The notes beneath the pieces were generated by a model that saw only the letters and a program-made list of their open reading frames with translations, was not told where the DNA came from and made no database searches. Made by a program: the position numbers and the translations under genes. Shown piece by piece: positions 46,888 to 57,823 of a DNA stretch of 64,000 nt. The DNA is taken from contig NZ_CP023439.1 of NCBI RefSeq assembly GCF_002354895.1, forward strand, positions 372,001 to 436,000. Reading direction: 5' to 3'. The stretch is from Thauera sp. K11. GTDB lineage: Bacteria > Pseudomonadota > Gammaproteobacteria > Burkholderiales > Rhodocyclaceae. Position 1 is the stretch's first letter; every line of letters begins with the position of its first letter.

Positions 46888-48299
46888 AACACAAGGTCAA
46901 GCACATCCACTTCGTCGGCATCGGCGGCTCGGGCATGAGCGGCATCGCCGAGGTGCTGGGGAACCAGGGCTATACCATCAGCGGCTCCGATCTCGGCGAC
47001 AGTGCCACCATCCGCCGGCTGCGGGCGATGGGCGCGCGCGTGACGCAGGGCCACGACGCGGCCAACATCGCCGGCGCCGATGCGCTGGTGGTGTCCACTG
47101 CGGTGAAGAACGACAACCCCGAGGTGGTCGCCGCGCGCGCCCGGCACATCCCGGTGGTACCGCGTGCGCAGATGCTCGCCGAGCTGATGCGGCTCAAGAG
47201 CGGCGTCGCGATCGCCGGTACCCACGGCAAGACCACCACCACCTCGCTGGTCGCCAGCATCCTCGCCGAGAGCGGCATCGACCCGACCTTCGTGATCGGC
47301 GGACGGCTCAACGCCGCGGGGGCGAATGCGCGCCTGGGCAAGGGCGACTTCCTCGTCGCCGAGGCGGACGAGTCGGATGCCTCCTTCCTGATGCTGAGCC
47401 CGGTGATCTCGGTCGTCACCAACATCGACGCCGACCACATGGACACCTACGGCCACGACTTCGCGCGGCTGAAGCAGGCATTCGTCGATTTCCTGCAGCG
47501 CCTGCCCTTCTATGGCGTTGCCGTGCTGTGCGAGGACGATCCGCACGTGCGCTCGATCATGCCCCTGGTGTCCAAGCAGATCGTGCGCTACGGCCTGTCG
47601 GAGACGGCCAGCATCCGCGCCGAGAACGTTCGCGCCGAAGGCGGACGCATGCTGTTCGACGCGGTGCGGGTCAACGGCACGACCACGCGCCTGCCGATCG
47701 AACTCAACCTGCCGGGCATGCACAACGTGCTCAATGCGCTGGCGGCGATCGCGGTGGCCACCGAGGTGCAGGTGCCCGATGCGGCGATCGTCAAGGCGCT
47801 GGCGGAATTCCGCGGCGTCGGCCGGCGCTTCCAGCGCTATGGCGAAGTGCCGCTGACCGACGGCGAGGGGCGGCCCGCGGGCAGCTTCACGCTGATCGAC
47901 GACTACGGCCACCACCCGGTCGAGATGGCGGCGACGCTGGCGGCCGCGTGCGGCGCGTTTCCCGGCCGGCGGCTGGTGCTGGCCTTCCAGCCGCATCGCT
48001 ATACGCGCACGCGCGACTGCTTCGACGACTTCGTGAAGGTGCTGTCGACGGTCGATGCCTTGCTGCTGGCCGAAGTCTATGCCGCCGGCGAATCGCCCAT
48101 CGTCGCCGCCGACGGCCGCGCCCTGGCGCGGGCGCTGCGGGTGGCCGGCAAGATCGAGCCGGTGTTCGTCGAGGATATCGCCGAGATGCCGGCGGCCATC
48201 GTGTCGGCGGCGCGCGACGGCGATGTGGTGATAACGATGGGTGCGGGCAGCATCGGCGCGGTGCCGGGCAAGCTCGCCAGCCACGAGGAGCAGGTGTGA
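46884..48299 (+). CDS. murC: UDP-N-acetylmuramate:L-alanine ligase
   Basis: A 471-residue Mur ligase adding the first amino acid of the stem peptide. N-terminal [23 protein letters not shown] loop [27 protein letters not shown] and the C-terminal [14 protein letters not shown] identify it. No murB gene follows; in many relatives murB is elsewhere. Stop overlaps the ddl GTG. Confidence 0.97.
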   Translation: MKHKVKHIHFVGIGGSGMSGIAEVLGNQGYTISGSDLGDSATIRRLRAMGARVTQGHDAANIAGADALVVSTAVKNDNPEVVAARARHIPVVPRAQMLAELMRLKSGVAIAGTHGKTTTTSLVASILAESGIDPTFVIGGRLNAAGANARLGKGDFLVAEADESDASFLMLSPVISVVTNIDADHMDTYGHDFARLKQAFVDFLQRLPFYGVAVLCEDDPHVRSIMPLVSKQIVRYGLSETASIRAENVRAEGGRMLFDAVRVNGTTTRLPIELNLPGMHNVLNALAAIAVATEVQVPDAAIVKALAEFRGVGRRFQRYGEVPLTDGEGRPAGSFTLIDDYGHHPVEMAATLAAACGAFPGRRLVLAFQPHRYTRTRDCFDDFVKVLSTVDALLLAEVYAAGESPIVAADGRALARALRVAGKIEPVFVEDIAEMPAAIVSAARDGDVVITMGAGSIGAVPGKLASHEEQV

Positions 48300-49207
48300 A
48301 GCAGTTCGGCAAGGTTGCGGTTCTGTTCGGCGGCAGCTCCGCCGAGCGCGAGGTTTCGCTGATGTCCGGGCGCGCGGTGCTGGCCGCGCTGCAGGAGGCG
48401 GGCGTCGATGCGCACGCCTTCGATCCGGCCGAGCGCGATCTGTACGCCCTCAAGGAAGAAGGCTACGACCGCGTGTTCATCGCCCTGCATGGCCGCGGCG
48501 GCGAAGACGGTACGGTGCAGGGCGCGCTCGAACTGATGGGCATTCCCTACACCGGCAGCGGCGTGATGGCGTCGGCGCTGGCGATGGACAAGTGGCGCAC
48601 CAAGATGGTGTGGCTCGCCGCCGGGCTGCCGACGCCGCGCTACGCCATCCTCGATGCCGGCAGCGACTGGGGCGCGGTGGTGCGCGATCTCGGCCTGCCG
48701 ATCTTCGTCAAGCCGGCGCACGAAGGCTCGAGCATGGGTGCGACCAAGGTGACCGAGGCCGGCGGGCTCAGGGCCGCCTGGGAACTGGCGGCGCGCTACG
48801 ACAGCCTGGTGATCGCCGAGGAGTTCATCACCGGCGAGGAGCTGACGGCGCCGTTCCTGGAAGACCGGCCGCTGCCGCTGGTGCGCATCGTTGCCCCCGA
48901 CGGCAACTACGACTACCAGAACAAGTATTTCACCGACGACACCCGCTACGACTGCCCCTGCGGCCTGCCGGCGGCGCAGGAGGCGATGCTGCAGGCGCTG
49001 GCCATGCAGAGCGCGCGCGTGCTGGGCTGCCGCGGCTGGGGCCGTGCCGATCTGATCCTCACCGACGACGGCCGCCCCTACCTGCTGGAGATGAACACCG
49101 CGCCGGGCATGACCGCGCATTCGCTGGTGCCGATGTCGGCCAGGGTCGCCGGCCTCGGTTTCGGGGAGCTGTGCCTGAAGATCCTGGAGGGCGCCCGCCT
49201 TGGCTGA
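48296..49207 (+). CDS. ddlB: D-alanine:D-alanine ligase
   Basis: A 303-residue ATP-grasp ligase that joins two D-Ala for MurF. The start is the GTG overlapping the murC stop. Visible are [54 protein letters not shown], and the Mg-binding [20 protein letters not shown] with [11 protein letters not shown]. Short dcw-type Ddl (DdlB length). Confidence 0.97.
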   Translation: MKQFGKVAVLFGGSSAEREVSLMSGRAVLAALQEAGVDAHAFDPAERDLYALKEEGYDRVFIALHGRGGEDGTVQGALELMGIPYTGSGVMASALAMDKWRTKMVWLAAGLPTPRYAILDAGSDWGAVVRDLGLPIFVKPAHEGSSMGATKVTEAGGLRAAWELAARYDSLVIAEEFITGEELTAPFLEDRPLPLVRIVAPDGNYDYQNKYFTDDTRYDCPCGLPAAQEAMLQALAMQSARVLGCRGWGRADLILTDDGRPYLLEMNTAPGMTAHSLVPMSARVAGLGFGELCLKILEGARLG

Positions 49208-49333
49208 ATTCCGCGCCCGCGCCGCAGGTCCCGCCGTCGCCCGCACCCGGGCGGGGGGAACGCGCGTGCGCAGGCCGCGGAGACCGGGCTGTGGCACCGG
49301 CCGGCACTGCTCAACCTGATTTCCGATCTGCTG

Positions 49334-50053
49334 ATGCTGTTCGCGGCCATCGGCCTGGGCTGGGCGCTGGTCATCTGGTTCGTGTCGCGCCCGCTGTTCC
49401 CGGTGCGCGAACTCATCGTGCAGACGCCGCCGGCGCAGGTCACCGAGGCGCAGCTCGAATACGTCGCGCGCACGGCGATCCGCGGCAACTTCTTCACGAT
49501 GGACCTGGAAGAGATCCGCACCGCGTTCGAGAAGCTGCCCTGGGTGCGGCGCGCCCAGGTGCGCCGGCGCTGGCCCGACGCGGTGGAACTGCGGCTGGAG
49601 GAACATCAGGCCGTGGCCTACTGGACGGTGTCCGAAAGCGGGGACGCCCGGCTGGTGAATCGCTTCGGCGAAGTATTCACCGCGGCGAGCAATGCGACGA
49701 TGCCGCAGTTCGACGGTCCGCAGGGCTCGTCCGGCTGGCTGCTGGCGCGGCACGAGGAGTTCTCCGCGATGCTGAAGCCGCTCGGCGTGAAGCTGGCGGG
49801 CCTGGCCCTGTCGGCGCGCGAGGCGTGGCGGTTGACGCTGGACGACGGGCTGGTGATCGTGCTCGGGCGCGAGCAGGAGCGGGCGCCGGTGAAGGAGCGT
49901 CTGGCGCGCTTCGTCGCGGCGTGGCCGAAGGTGCGGGAGCAGGTCGGGGTACAGGTTGCGGTGGCGGATCTCCGCTACCCGAGCGGTTTTGCGCTGACGC
50001 CGGTCGCGGGAGCGGTGCCCGCGGCCGGCGCGGCAGTCAAGGGTAAGAAATGA
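49334..50053 (+). CDS. ftsQ: Cell division protein FtsQ (5' end uncertain)
   Basis: The 239 residues from the ATG at 49334 contain most of the membrane helix (LFAAIGLGWALVIWFVS), the POTRA domain (LFPVRELIVQTPPAQVTEAQ, LPWVRRAQVRRRWPDAVELR) and the FtsQ beta domain. The same frame upstream encodes the expected cytoplasmic N-terminus (GLWHRPALLNLISDLL), but has no ATG, GTG or TTG between the ddl stop and 49334. A TTG at 49200 with GGAGGG 8 bases upstream begins [17 protein letters not shown] in another frame; adding one G to the six-G run at 49253-49258 would fuse it to the FtsQ frame. The true protein may therefore start at 49200, with a base lost or missed in the homopolymer. Overlaps ftsA by ATGA. 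Confidence 0.88.
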   Translation: MLFAAIGLGWALVIWFVSRPLFPVRELIVQTPPAQVTEAQLEYVARTAIRGNFFTMDLEEIRTAFEKLPWVRRAQVRRRWPDAVELRLEEHQAVAYWTVSESGDARLVNRFGEVFTAASNATMPQFDGPQGSSGWLLARHEEFSAMLKPLGVKLAGLALSAREAWRLTLDDGLVIVLGREQERAPVKERLARFVAAWPKVREQVGVQVAVADLRYPSGFALTPVAGAVPAAGAAVKGKK

Positions 50054-51279
50054 GCAAGGACTACAAGGATCTGATCGTCGGACTGGATATCGGGACATCC
50101 AAGGTCACCTGCATGGTGGCCGAGGCCCGCCCCGACGGCCGCCTGAACGTGATCGGCCTCGGCACGCAGCCGACCAGCGGCCTCAAGCGCGGCGTGGTGG
50201 TGAACATCGAGGCCACCGTCGATGCGATCTCGCGCGTCATCCAGGAAGTCGAGCTGATGGCCGACTGCAAGATCCACGACGTCTATACCGGCATCGCCGG
50301 CAGCCACATCAAGAGCTTCAACTCCAGCGGCACGGTCGCGATCAAGGAAAAGGAAGTCTCGCCGCTGGACGTCGAGCGCGTGATCGAGGTCGCGCGCGCG
50401 ATGCCCATCCCGGCCGAACAGCAGATCCTGCACATCCTGACCCAGGAATTCATCATCGACGGCCAGGGCGGCGTGCGCGAGCCGATCGGCATGAGCGGCG
50501 TGCGCCTGGAAGTGAAGGTGCATATCGTCACCGGCGCGGTGTCGGCGGCGCAGAACGTCATCAAGTGCGTGCGCCGCTGCGGGCTCGAGGTCATGGACCT
50601 GATCCTGCAGCCGCTCGCCTCCAGCTACGCGGTGCTCACCGAGGATGAAAAGGAACTCGGCGTGTGCCTGGTCGACGTCGGCGGCGGCACCACCGACATC
50701 GCGGTGTTCACCCAGGGCGCGATCCGCCACACGGCGGTGATACCGGTCGCCGGCGACCAGATCACCAACGACATCGCGATGGCGCTGCGCACGCCGACGG
50801 CCGAGGCGGAGGAAATAAAGATCCACCAGGGCGTGGCCATGCACCAGCTCGCCGAGCCCGACGACATGATCGAGGTGCCCGGCGTCGGCGATCGTCCGCC
50901 GCGCAAGCTGTCGCGCCAGGCGCTGGCCGACGTGATCGAGCCCCGGGTGTCGGAACTGTTCGAACTGGTGCAGGCGGAACTGCGCCGCAGCGGCTACGAG
51001 GAACTGCTGTCGTCGGGCATCGTGCTGACCGGCGGCTCGTCGGTGATGCGCGGCATGGTCGAGCTGGGCGAGGACGTGTTCCACATGCCGGTGCGGGTGG
51101 GGGCGCCGCAGTACGACGGCGGGCTGGCCGATGTCGTGTGCCAGCCCCGCTACGCGACGGCGATGGGCCTGGTGATGGAAGGGGTCGCCCAGCGGCGGAG
51201 GGGCATTCAGGCGAGGGAGACGCGCAGCATGCGGCAGGTCTTCGGCCGCATGAAGTCGTGGTTCGAAAAGAATTTCTGA
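50050..51279 (+). CDS. ftsA: Cell division protein FtsA
   Basis: A 409-residue actin-fold protein that tethers FtsZ to the membrane. The nucleotide-binding phosphate 1 motif is IVGLDIGTSKVTCMVAE, phosphate 2 is VCLVDVGGGTTDIAVF, and the adenosine motif is IVLTGGSSVMRGMVEL. The C-terminal amphipathic membrane-targeting helix is present (GRMKSWFEKNF). ATG overlaps the ftsQ stop. The transcript then passes through two hairpins before ftsZ. Confidence 0.98.
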   Translation: MSKDYKDLIVGLDIGTSKVTCMVAEARPDGRLNVIGLGTQPTSGLKRGVVVNIEATVDAISRVIQEVELMADCKIHDVYTGIAGSHIKSFNSSGTVAIKEKEVSPLDVERVIEVARAMPIPAEQQILHILTQEFIIDGQGGVREPIGMSGVRLEVKVHIVTGAVSAAQNVIKCVRRCGLEVMDLILQPLASSYAVLTEDEKELGVCLVDVGGGTTDIAVFTQGAIRHTAVIPVAGDQITNDIAMALRTPTAEAEEIKIHQGVAMHQLAEPDDMIEVPGVGDRPPRKLSRQALADVIEPRVSELFELVQAELRRSGYEELLSSGIVLTGGSSVMRGMVELGEDVFHMPVRVGAPQYDGGLADVVCQPRYATAMGLVMEGVAQRRRGIQARETRSMRQVFGRMKSWFEKNF

Positions 51280-51282
51280 GCG

Positions 51283-51300
51283 GGCCGGAAAGTTCCGGCC
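51283..51300. terminator. Perfect hairpin directly after ftsA
   Basis: GGCCGGAA-AG-TTCCGGCC is an 8-bp perfect stem with a two-base apex, starting 4 bases after the ftsA stop and followed by ATTTTG. It has the shape of a weak intrinsic terminator or processing site, which would reduce read-through from the long upstream operon into ftsZ. Confidence 0.5.
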
Positions 51301-51321
51301 ATTTTGAGTATGGGCTTACGT

Positions 51322-51373
51322 CCGGGCCAAGATTTAGTAGTAGACTCACCAGCCAATACTAAATAGGGCCCGG
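51322..51373. promoter_or_regulatory. Large imperfect stem-loop in the ftsZ leader
   Basis: CCGGGCC (51322-51328) pairs with GGCCCGG (51367-51373) and, inside, ATTTAGTA (51332-51339) pairs with TACTAAAT (51357-51364), separated by small bulges (AAG and AG) and a 17-base loop. The AT-rich inner arms are striking in this GC-rich genome. The structure ends 47 bases before the ftsZ ATG and may be an operator palindrome, an RNA element controlling ftsZ, or part of an ftsZ promoter. Confidence 0.55.
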
Positions 51374-51420
51374 TCGACGTTCGGCGGATAGCAGGATCGT
51401 TATTCTTGGAGGCGAGGCAA

Positions 51421-52563
51421 ATGTTTGAAATCATCGAGAAGGAACCGACAGGAACGATCATCAAGGTGGTCGGCGTCGGTGGCGCGGGCGGCAATGCGGT
51501 GGATCACATGATCCGCGAGGGCGTCCAGGGCGTGCAGTTCATCACCGCCAATACCGACGCGCAGGCGCTCAACCGCTGCCTCGCGTCGTACAAGGTACAG
51601 CTCGGCACCACGGGCCTGGGCGCCGGTTCCAAGCCGGAGGCGGGGCGCGCGGCGGCGCAGGAGTCGCGCGACGTGATCGCCGCGGCGCTCGAGGGTGCGC
51701 ACATGGTGTTCATCACCGGCGGCATGGGCGGCGGCACCGGCACCGGTGCCGCGCCGGTCGTGGCCGAGATCGCCAAGGAGATGGGCATCCTCACCGTCGC
51801 CGTGGTCACCAAGCCGTTCGACTTCGAGAACCGCATCCGCGTCGCCGAGAGCGGCGTCGAAGAACTGACGCGCCACGTCGACTCGCTCATCGTCGTCCTC
51901 AACGACAAGCTGCTCGACGTGTTCGGCGACGACGCCGGCTTCGAGGAATGCTTCCGCTCGGCCGACAACGTGCTGCGCTCCGCGGTGGGCGGCATCGCCG
52001 AGATCATCAACGTGCCCGGCCTGGTCAACGTCGACTTCCAGGACGTGCGCACCGCGATGGCCGAGATGGGCCGCGCGATGATGGGCTCGGCCGAAGCGGC
52101 CGGCATGGACCGCGCGCGCATCGCCGCCGAGCAGGCGGCCGTGTCGCCGCTGCTCGAGGGCACCGAGCTGTCGGGCGCGCGCTGCGTGCTGATCAACATC
52201 ACTGCCAGCAAGTCGCTGAAGATGTCCGAAGTGCGCGACGCGGTGAAGACCGTGCAGGCTTTCGCGGCGGCGGAAGCCTTCGTCAAGTACGGCACCGTGT
52301 TCGACGAGACGATGGAAGACCGCATCCGCATCACCGTCGTCGCCACCGGCCTGGGTACGCCGCGCGCGGTGCGCCAGCCGGTGATGCAGGTGGTGGCCGG
52401 CACCGGTACCTATGGCCCGATGAGCGGCGGCGCGGTCGACATGAACAACCTCGACGTACCCGCGGTCATCCGCAGCGGGCGCCGCACCACGGTCGAGGCG
52501 ATGAGCACCAACGGCGTCGGCACCTACGACATCCCGGCCTTCCTGCGCCGCCAGGCCGACTGA
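51421..52563 (+). CDS. ftsZ: Cell division protein FtsZ
   Basis: A 380-residue tubulin-like GTPase that forms the division ring. The N-terminal GVGGAGGNAVDHMI, the tubulin signature loop ITGGMGGGTGTGAAPVVAE, and the synergy-loop region are intact. The conserved C-terminal tail DIPAFLRRQ, which binds FtsA and other partners, is present. The ATG at 51421 is preceded by GGAGGCGAGG. Unlike all earlier dcw genes it is separated from its neighbour, by 141 bases containing two hairpins, which implies independent control of FtsZ level. Confidence 0.99.
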   Translation: MFEIIEKEPTGTIIKVVGVGGAGGNAVDHMIREGVQGVQFITANTDAQALNRCLASYKVQLGTTGLGAGSKPEAGRAAAQESRDVIAAALEGAHMVFITGGMGGGTGTGAAPVVAEIAKEMGILTVAVVTKPFDFENRIRVAESGVEELTRHVDSLIVVLNDKLLDVFGDDAGFEECFRSADNVLRSAVGGIAEIINVPGLVNVDFQDVRTAMAEMGRAMMGSAEAAGMDRARIAAEQAAVSPLLEGTELSGARCVLINITASKSLKMSEVRDAVKTVQAFAAAEAFVKYGTVFDETMEDRIRITVVATGLGTPRAVRQPVMQVVAGTGTYGPMSGGAVDMNNLDVPAVIRSGRRTTVEAMSTNGVGTYDIPAFLRRQAD

Positions 52564-52582
52564 CGCGAGCTTCGCGGCGCGA

Positions 52583-52637
52583 GGGCGCCTCATCGGGATC
52601 GTCGCCTCCGGTCCCGATGAGGCGCCCTTCGCTTTTT
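52583..52637 (+). terminator. Strong intrinsic terminator after ftsZ
   Basis: A perfect 16-bp stem, GGGCGCCTCATCGGGA (52583-52598) with TCCCGATGAGGCGCCC (52612-52627), encloses a 13-base loop and is followed by TTCGCTTTTT. This is a textbook Rho-independent terminator and ends the dcw transcript before lpxC. Confidence 0.9.
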
Positions 52638-52760
52638 CGCGCGGTTCATCGTTGCCGCCTTGCAACATCTGCTTGCGCATCGATCCGCGCCGGGCGGCGT
52701 CATCCCGCGGCCCGCCGGAGAGCGCATGATAAAATGCTGGCCTGAAAGGGGATTTTTCGG

Positions 52761-53684
52761 ATGATCAGGCAGCGTACCCTCAAGTCCATCGTCAAGGCGA
52801 CAGGCGTCGGCCTGCATGGCGGCCGCAAGGTCACGCTGGTGCTGCGTCCGGCCGCGCCCGACACCGGCGTCGTCTTCCATCGCATCGACCTCGATCCGCC
52901 GCTGGACCTGCCGGCCGATCCCTATGCGGTGTGCGACACCCGCATGTGCTCGGGTCTCGAGAAGGGCGGCGAGAAGGTCGGCACCGTCGAGCATCTGATG
53001 TCGGCACTCGCCGGCCTGGGCATCGACAACCTGCATGTCGACGTCGATGCGCCAGAGATCCCCATCCTCGACGGCAGTTCCGGGCCCTTCGTGTTCCTGC
53101 TGCAGTCGGCCGGCATCGAGGAGCAGAACGCGCCGAAGAAGTTCATGCGCGTGAAAAAGCCCGTCGAATACCGCGAGGGCGACAAGTGGGTGCGCCTAGA
53201 ACCCTACGACGGCTTCCGCCTGACCTTTTCCATCGTCTTCAACCACCCGGCGATCGACAGCACGTCGACCTCGGTGACCGTCGATTTCGCCGAGCAGTCC
53301 TACGTGCGCGACGTCGCCCGCGCGCGCACCTTCGGCTTCATGCAGGACGTCGAGTCGATGCGGGCGGTGGGGCTCGCGCTGGGCGGCAGCCTGGACAACG
53401 CGATCGTGATGGACGAATACCGCGTGCTGAACGCCGACGGCCTGCGCTATGCGGACGAGTTCGTCAAGCACAAGGTGCTCGACGCGATCGGTGATCTCTA
53501 CCTGTGCGGTTATCCGCTGCTGGCGGCATATTCGGCGCACAAGGCCGGCCACGCGCTGAACAACCAGATCCTGCGCGTGCTGCTGGAAGACCGGCAAGCC
53601 TGGGAGGTCGTTACCTTCGAACACGATGCGAGTACGCCGGCCGCGGTGGCGCGCCAGTTCGCGCCGGCGCTCGCCGGTGTCTGA
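52761..53684 (+). CDS. lpxC: UDP-3-O-acyl-N-acetylglucosamine deacetylase
   Basis: A 307-residue zinc enzyme that commits UDP-acyl-GlcNAc to lipid A synthesis. The first zinc His is in [15 protein letters not shown], the catalytic acid region is [18 protein letters not shown], and the second zinc cluster is [16 protein letters not shown]. The gene has its own AT-rich promoter element (TGATAAAAT at 52727-52735) after the ftsZ terminator. A GGGG sequence precedes the ATG. Confidence 0.98.
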   Translation: MIRQRTLKSIVKATGVGLHGGRKVTLVLRPAAPDTGVVFHRIDLDPPLDLPADPYAVCDTRMCSGLEKGGEKVGTVEHLMSALAGLGIDNLHVDVDAPEIPILDGSSGPFVFLLQSAGIEEQNAPKKFMRVKKPVEYREGDKWVRLEPYDGFRLTFSIVFNHPAIDSTSTSVTVDFAEQSYVRDVARARTFGFMQDVESMRAVGLALGGSLDNAIVMDEYRVLNADGLRYADEFVKHKVLDAIGDLYLCGYPLLAAYSAHKAGHALNNQILRVLLEDRQAWEVVTFEHDASTPAAVARQFAPALAGV

Positions 53685-53750
53685 TTCCATGTTCATGCCC
53701 GCGCGGGCGCCGGCCCTGGCGGGGTCCCCCTCTGCGGCGGCGGGCGCGTC

Positions 53751-53939
53751 ATGCTGATCATGCGCCTGATGGTGTTGCTCGCAGTGCTCGGCATCGGCGG
53801 TTCGGTGCTGTTGTGGCTGCTGACCGGCAATCCGCGCTATCGGGCCTGGGCGTGGAGGGCCTTGCGCATCGCGCTCATCGCGCTGTTCCTGCTGCTTGCG
53901 CTGTTCGCGCTCGAGCGGGTGCTGGTGCCGGTGGCCTGA
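53751..53939 (+). CDS. Small two-helix membrane protein, hypothetical
   Basis: A 62-residue protein with two hydrophobic helices (MRLMVLLAVLGIGGSVLLWL and ALIALFLLLALFALERVLV) separated by a basic loop NPRYRAWAWRALR. The charge pattern and the hydrophobic composition across the whole frame support a real gene although the ribosome site is weak. Function unknown. It lies between lpxC and the convergent DUF721 gene; the rest of the gap (53940-54046) is empty. Confidence 0.6.
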   Translation: MLIMRLMVLLAVLGIGGSVLLWLLTGNPRYRAWAWRALRIALIALFLLLALFALERVLVPVA

Positions 53940-54046
53940 AGCCGCCGGCGCGCACGCGCCCCGGGCGGGCCGCGGCGGGCGTGCCGGTATCGCGCTCCGG
54001 CCCCGCACGGACGATTCCTGCGGCGCCCGTTCCGGGGCGCGGCCCC

Positions 54047-54517
54047 TTACTCCCGGCTTCGCTGCGCGAGCCGTTCCAGCGAGGCGCGCAGCGGTGAATC
54101 CGCCGGCAGCGTGGCGGCGAACTGCGTCAGGCCGGCCCTCGCATCGGCCGAGATGTGGCGCTCGGGCGGCGGCCGCCGCCAACTCGCGGTCTCGGGCGCC
54201 GCCACCTTGACCTTGATCGCCTGCACCGCATGCCCGGCCTGCACGAAGTGCCCGACCAGGCTGGGGGTCAGTTGCCGCAGGCGGGCGGCGGCCGCGCCGC
54301 CGCTGGCGCTCAGCACCAGCGTTCCCTCCTTGAAGTTGGCGACCCGGCACAGGCCGCCGAGCAGCGGAGGCAGGCCGCGTTCGAGCACGACCTGCAGCCT
54401 GCGCAGGCGCGCGGCGTGATCCTGCAGGCGGGCGAGCGCCTCGCCGCTGCCGAGAAAGCGGTTGAGAAGCTGTGACATGGAAGTGCGTACCGGTTGCGGT
54501 GGCCGGGGATCGGTCAT
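54047..54517 (-). CDS. DUF721 protein (DciA-like)
   Basis: A 156-residue protein. The central ~90 residues (LARLQDHAARLRRLQVVLER, FKEGTLVLSASGGAAAARLR) match the DUF721 domain found in DciA, the bacterial replicative-helicase operator in species lacking DnaC; other family members have unknown roles. The conserved part begins near the second Met (54478), so the first 13 residues are uncertain. Divergent from secA, a common arrangement in betaproteobacteria. Confidence 0.78.
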   Translation of the reverse strand: MTDPRPPQPVRTSMSQLLNRFLGSGEALARLQDHAARLRRLQVVLERGLPPLLGGLCRVANFKEGTLVLSASGGAAAARLRQLTPSLVGHFVQAGHAVQAIKVKVAAPETASWRRPPPERHISADARAGLTQFAATLPADSPLRASLERLAQRSRE

Positions 54518-54579
54518 GAGTCGGTCTTGCCCGACATGATAAACTCGGCGCTTTGCCGTATCGACATCACCCCAAAAAC

Positions 54580-57318
<2,739 letters not shown>

Positions 57319-57519
57319 CGCGGCACCCGGCCGCGCCTTCGCCGCGCAGGCAGCGAGGAGGGCATTCCGCAAGGTGCCCGTGGCGCCGCCGCGGCGGCGG
57401 TGTGCTTTCCGCGACGCCCCAGGATGGGCGCCCGCGGATGTCGGCAATTCTTACATTCGCTCTCGCGGATGGTCGGACTGAAGAAAACAAGTTGCTGATT
57501 TAAAAAAAGAAAGAGGATC
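57319..57519. other. Intergenic region after secA
   Basis: About 200 bases without a credible gene. The left part is GC-rich with small inverted repeats but no T-tailed hairpin. The right end becomes AT-rich, with a run of purines (TTTAAAAAAAGAAAGAGG near 57500-57517) directly upstream of a sigma-54 promoter; this may bend DNA or bind IHF. Confidence 0.4.
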
Positions 57520-57535
57520 TGGCAGGGTAAATGCT
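57520..57535 (+). promoter_or_regulatory. Sigma-54 (-24/-12) promoter of the amyloid-type locus
   Basis: TGGCAGGGTAAATGCT has the -24 GG and -12 GC exactly 12 bp apart and otherwise fits TGGCACG-N4-TTGCW with two mismatches. It lies 296 bases upstream of the sigma-54 activator gene, giving a leader of about 200 bases before the small ORF at 57746. Because the first full gene it serves is itself a sigma-54 activator, autoactivation is possible. Confidence 0.6.
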
Positions 57536-57745
57536 TGTCCGCTGTCAGAGCTGGTCGGGCAGGCTTCGCAGAAGGCCGTCCTCCGGTTCGTTGCGATTCG
57601 CCGCTCCTGAGCTGGCGATTCAAGTCGCAGCGGGGGCGGGTCGGATGCGGGCAGGGAGGCCGGCATGGCCGGCGCGGGTCGCACCGACATCGCCCCGGAG
57701 TCCGGTGGTGAAACGGGCGCTTGCGACCGGAGAACAGGAGGAGTC

Positions 57746-57823
57746 ATGAGTCACGCTCGTGAGGCATCTCGTTTGCGCCTCTCCACCGCAATGGCCTACC
57801 CGGATCGCCGTGCCCATGTCTAG
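57746..57823 (+). CDS. 25-codon upstream ORF with strong ribosome site
   Basis: The ATG at 57746 is preceded by AGGAGGAG, the strongest ribosome site in this region, and encodes 25 mainly polar, Arg/Ala-rich residues ending at a TAG (57821-57823). The last 8 bases overlap the start of the sigma-54 activator (57816) in another frame, so translation of the activator may depend on termination of this ORF. It could be a leader peptide; no conserved motif is visible. Confidence 0.45.
   Translation: MSHAREASRLRLSTAMAYPDRRAHV

Noticed and set aside
46884..49207. Missing murB between murC and ddl as a possible deletion
   Set aside because: Many betaproteobacteria encode murB elsewhere and the murC-ddl junction is a clean GTGA overlap.
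57531..57749. A 72-residue open frame downstream of the sigma-54 promoter
   Set aside because: The ATG lies inside the -12 element itself, so it could not be translated from that promoter; composition is arbitrary.
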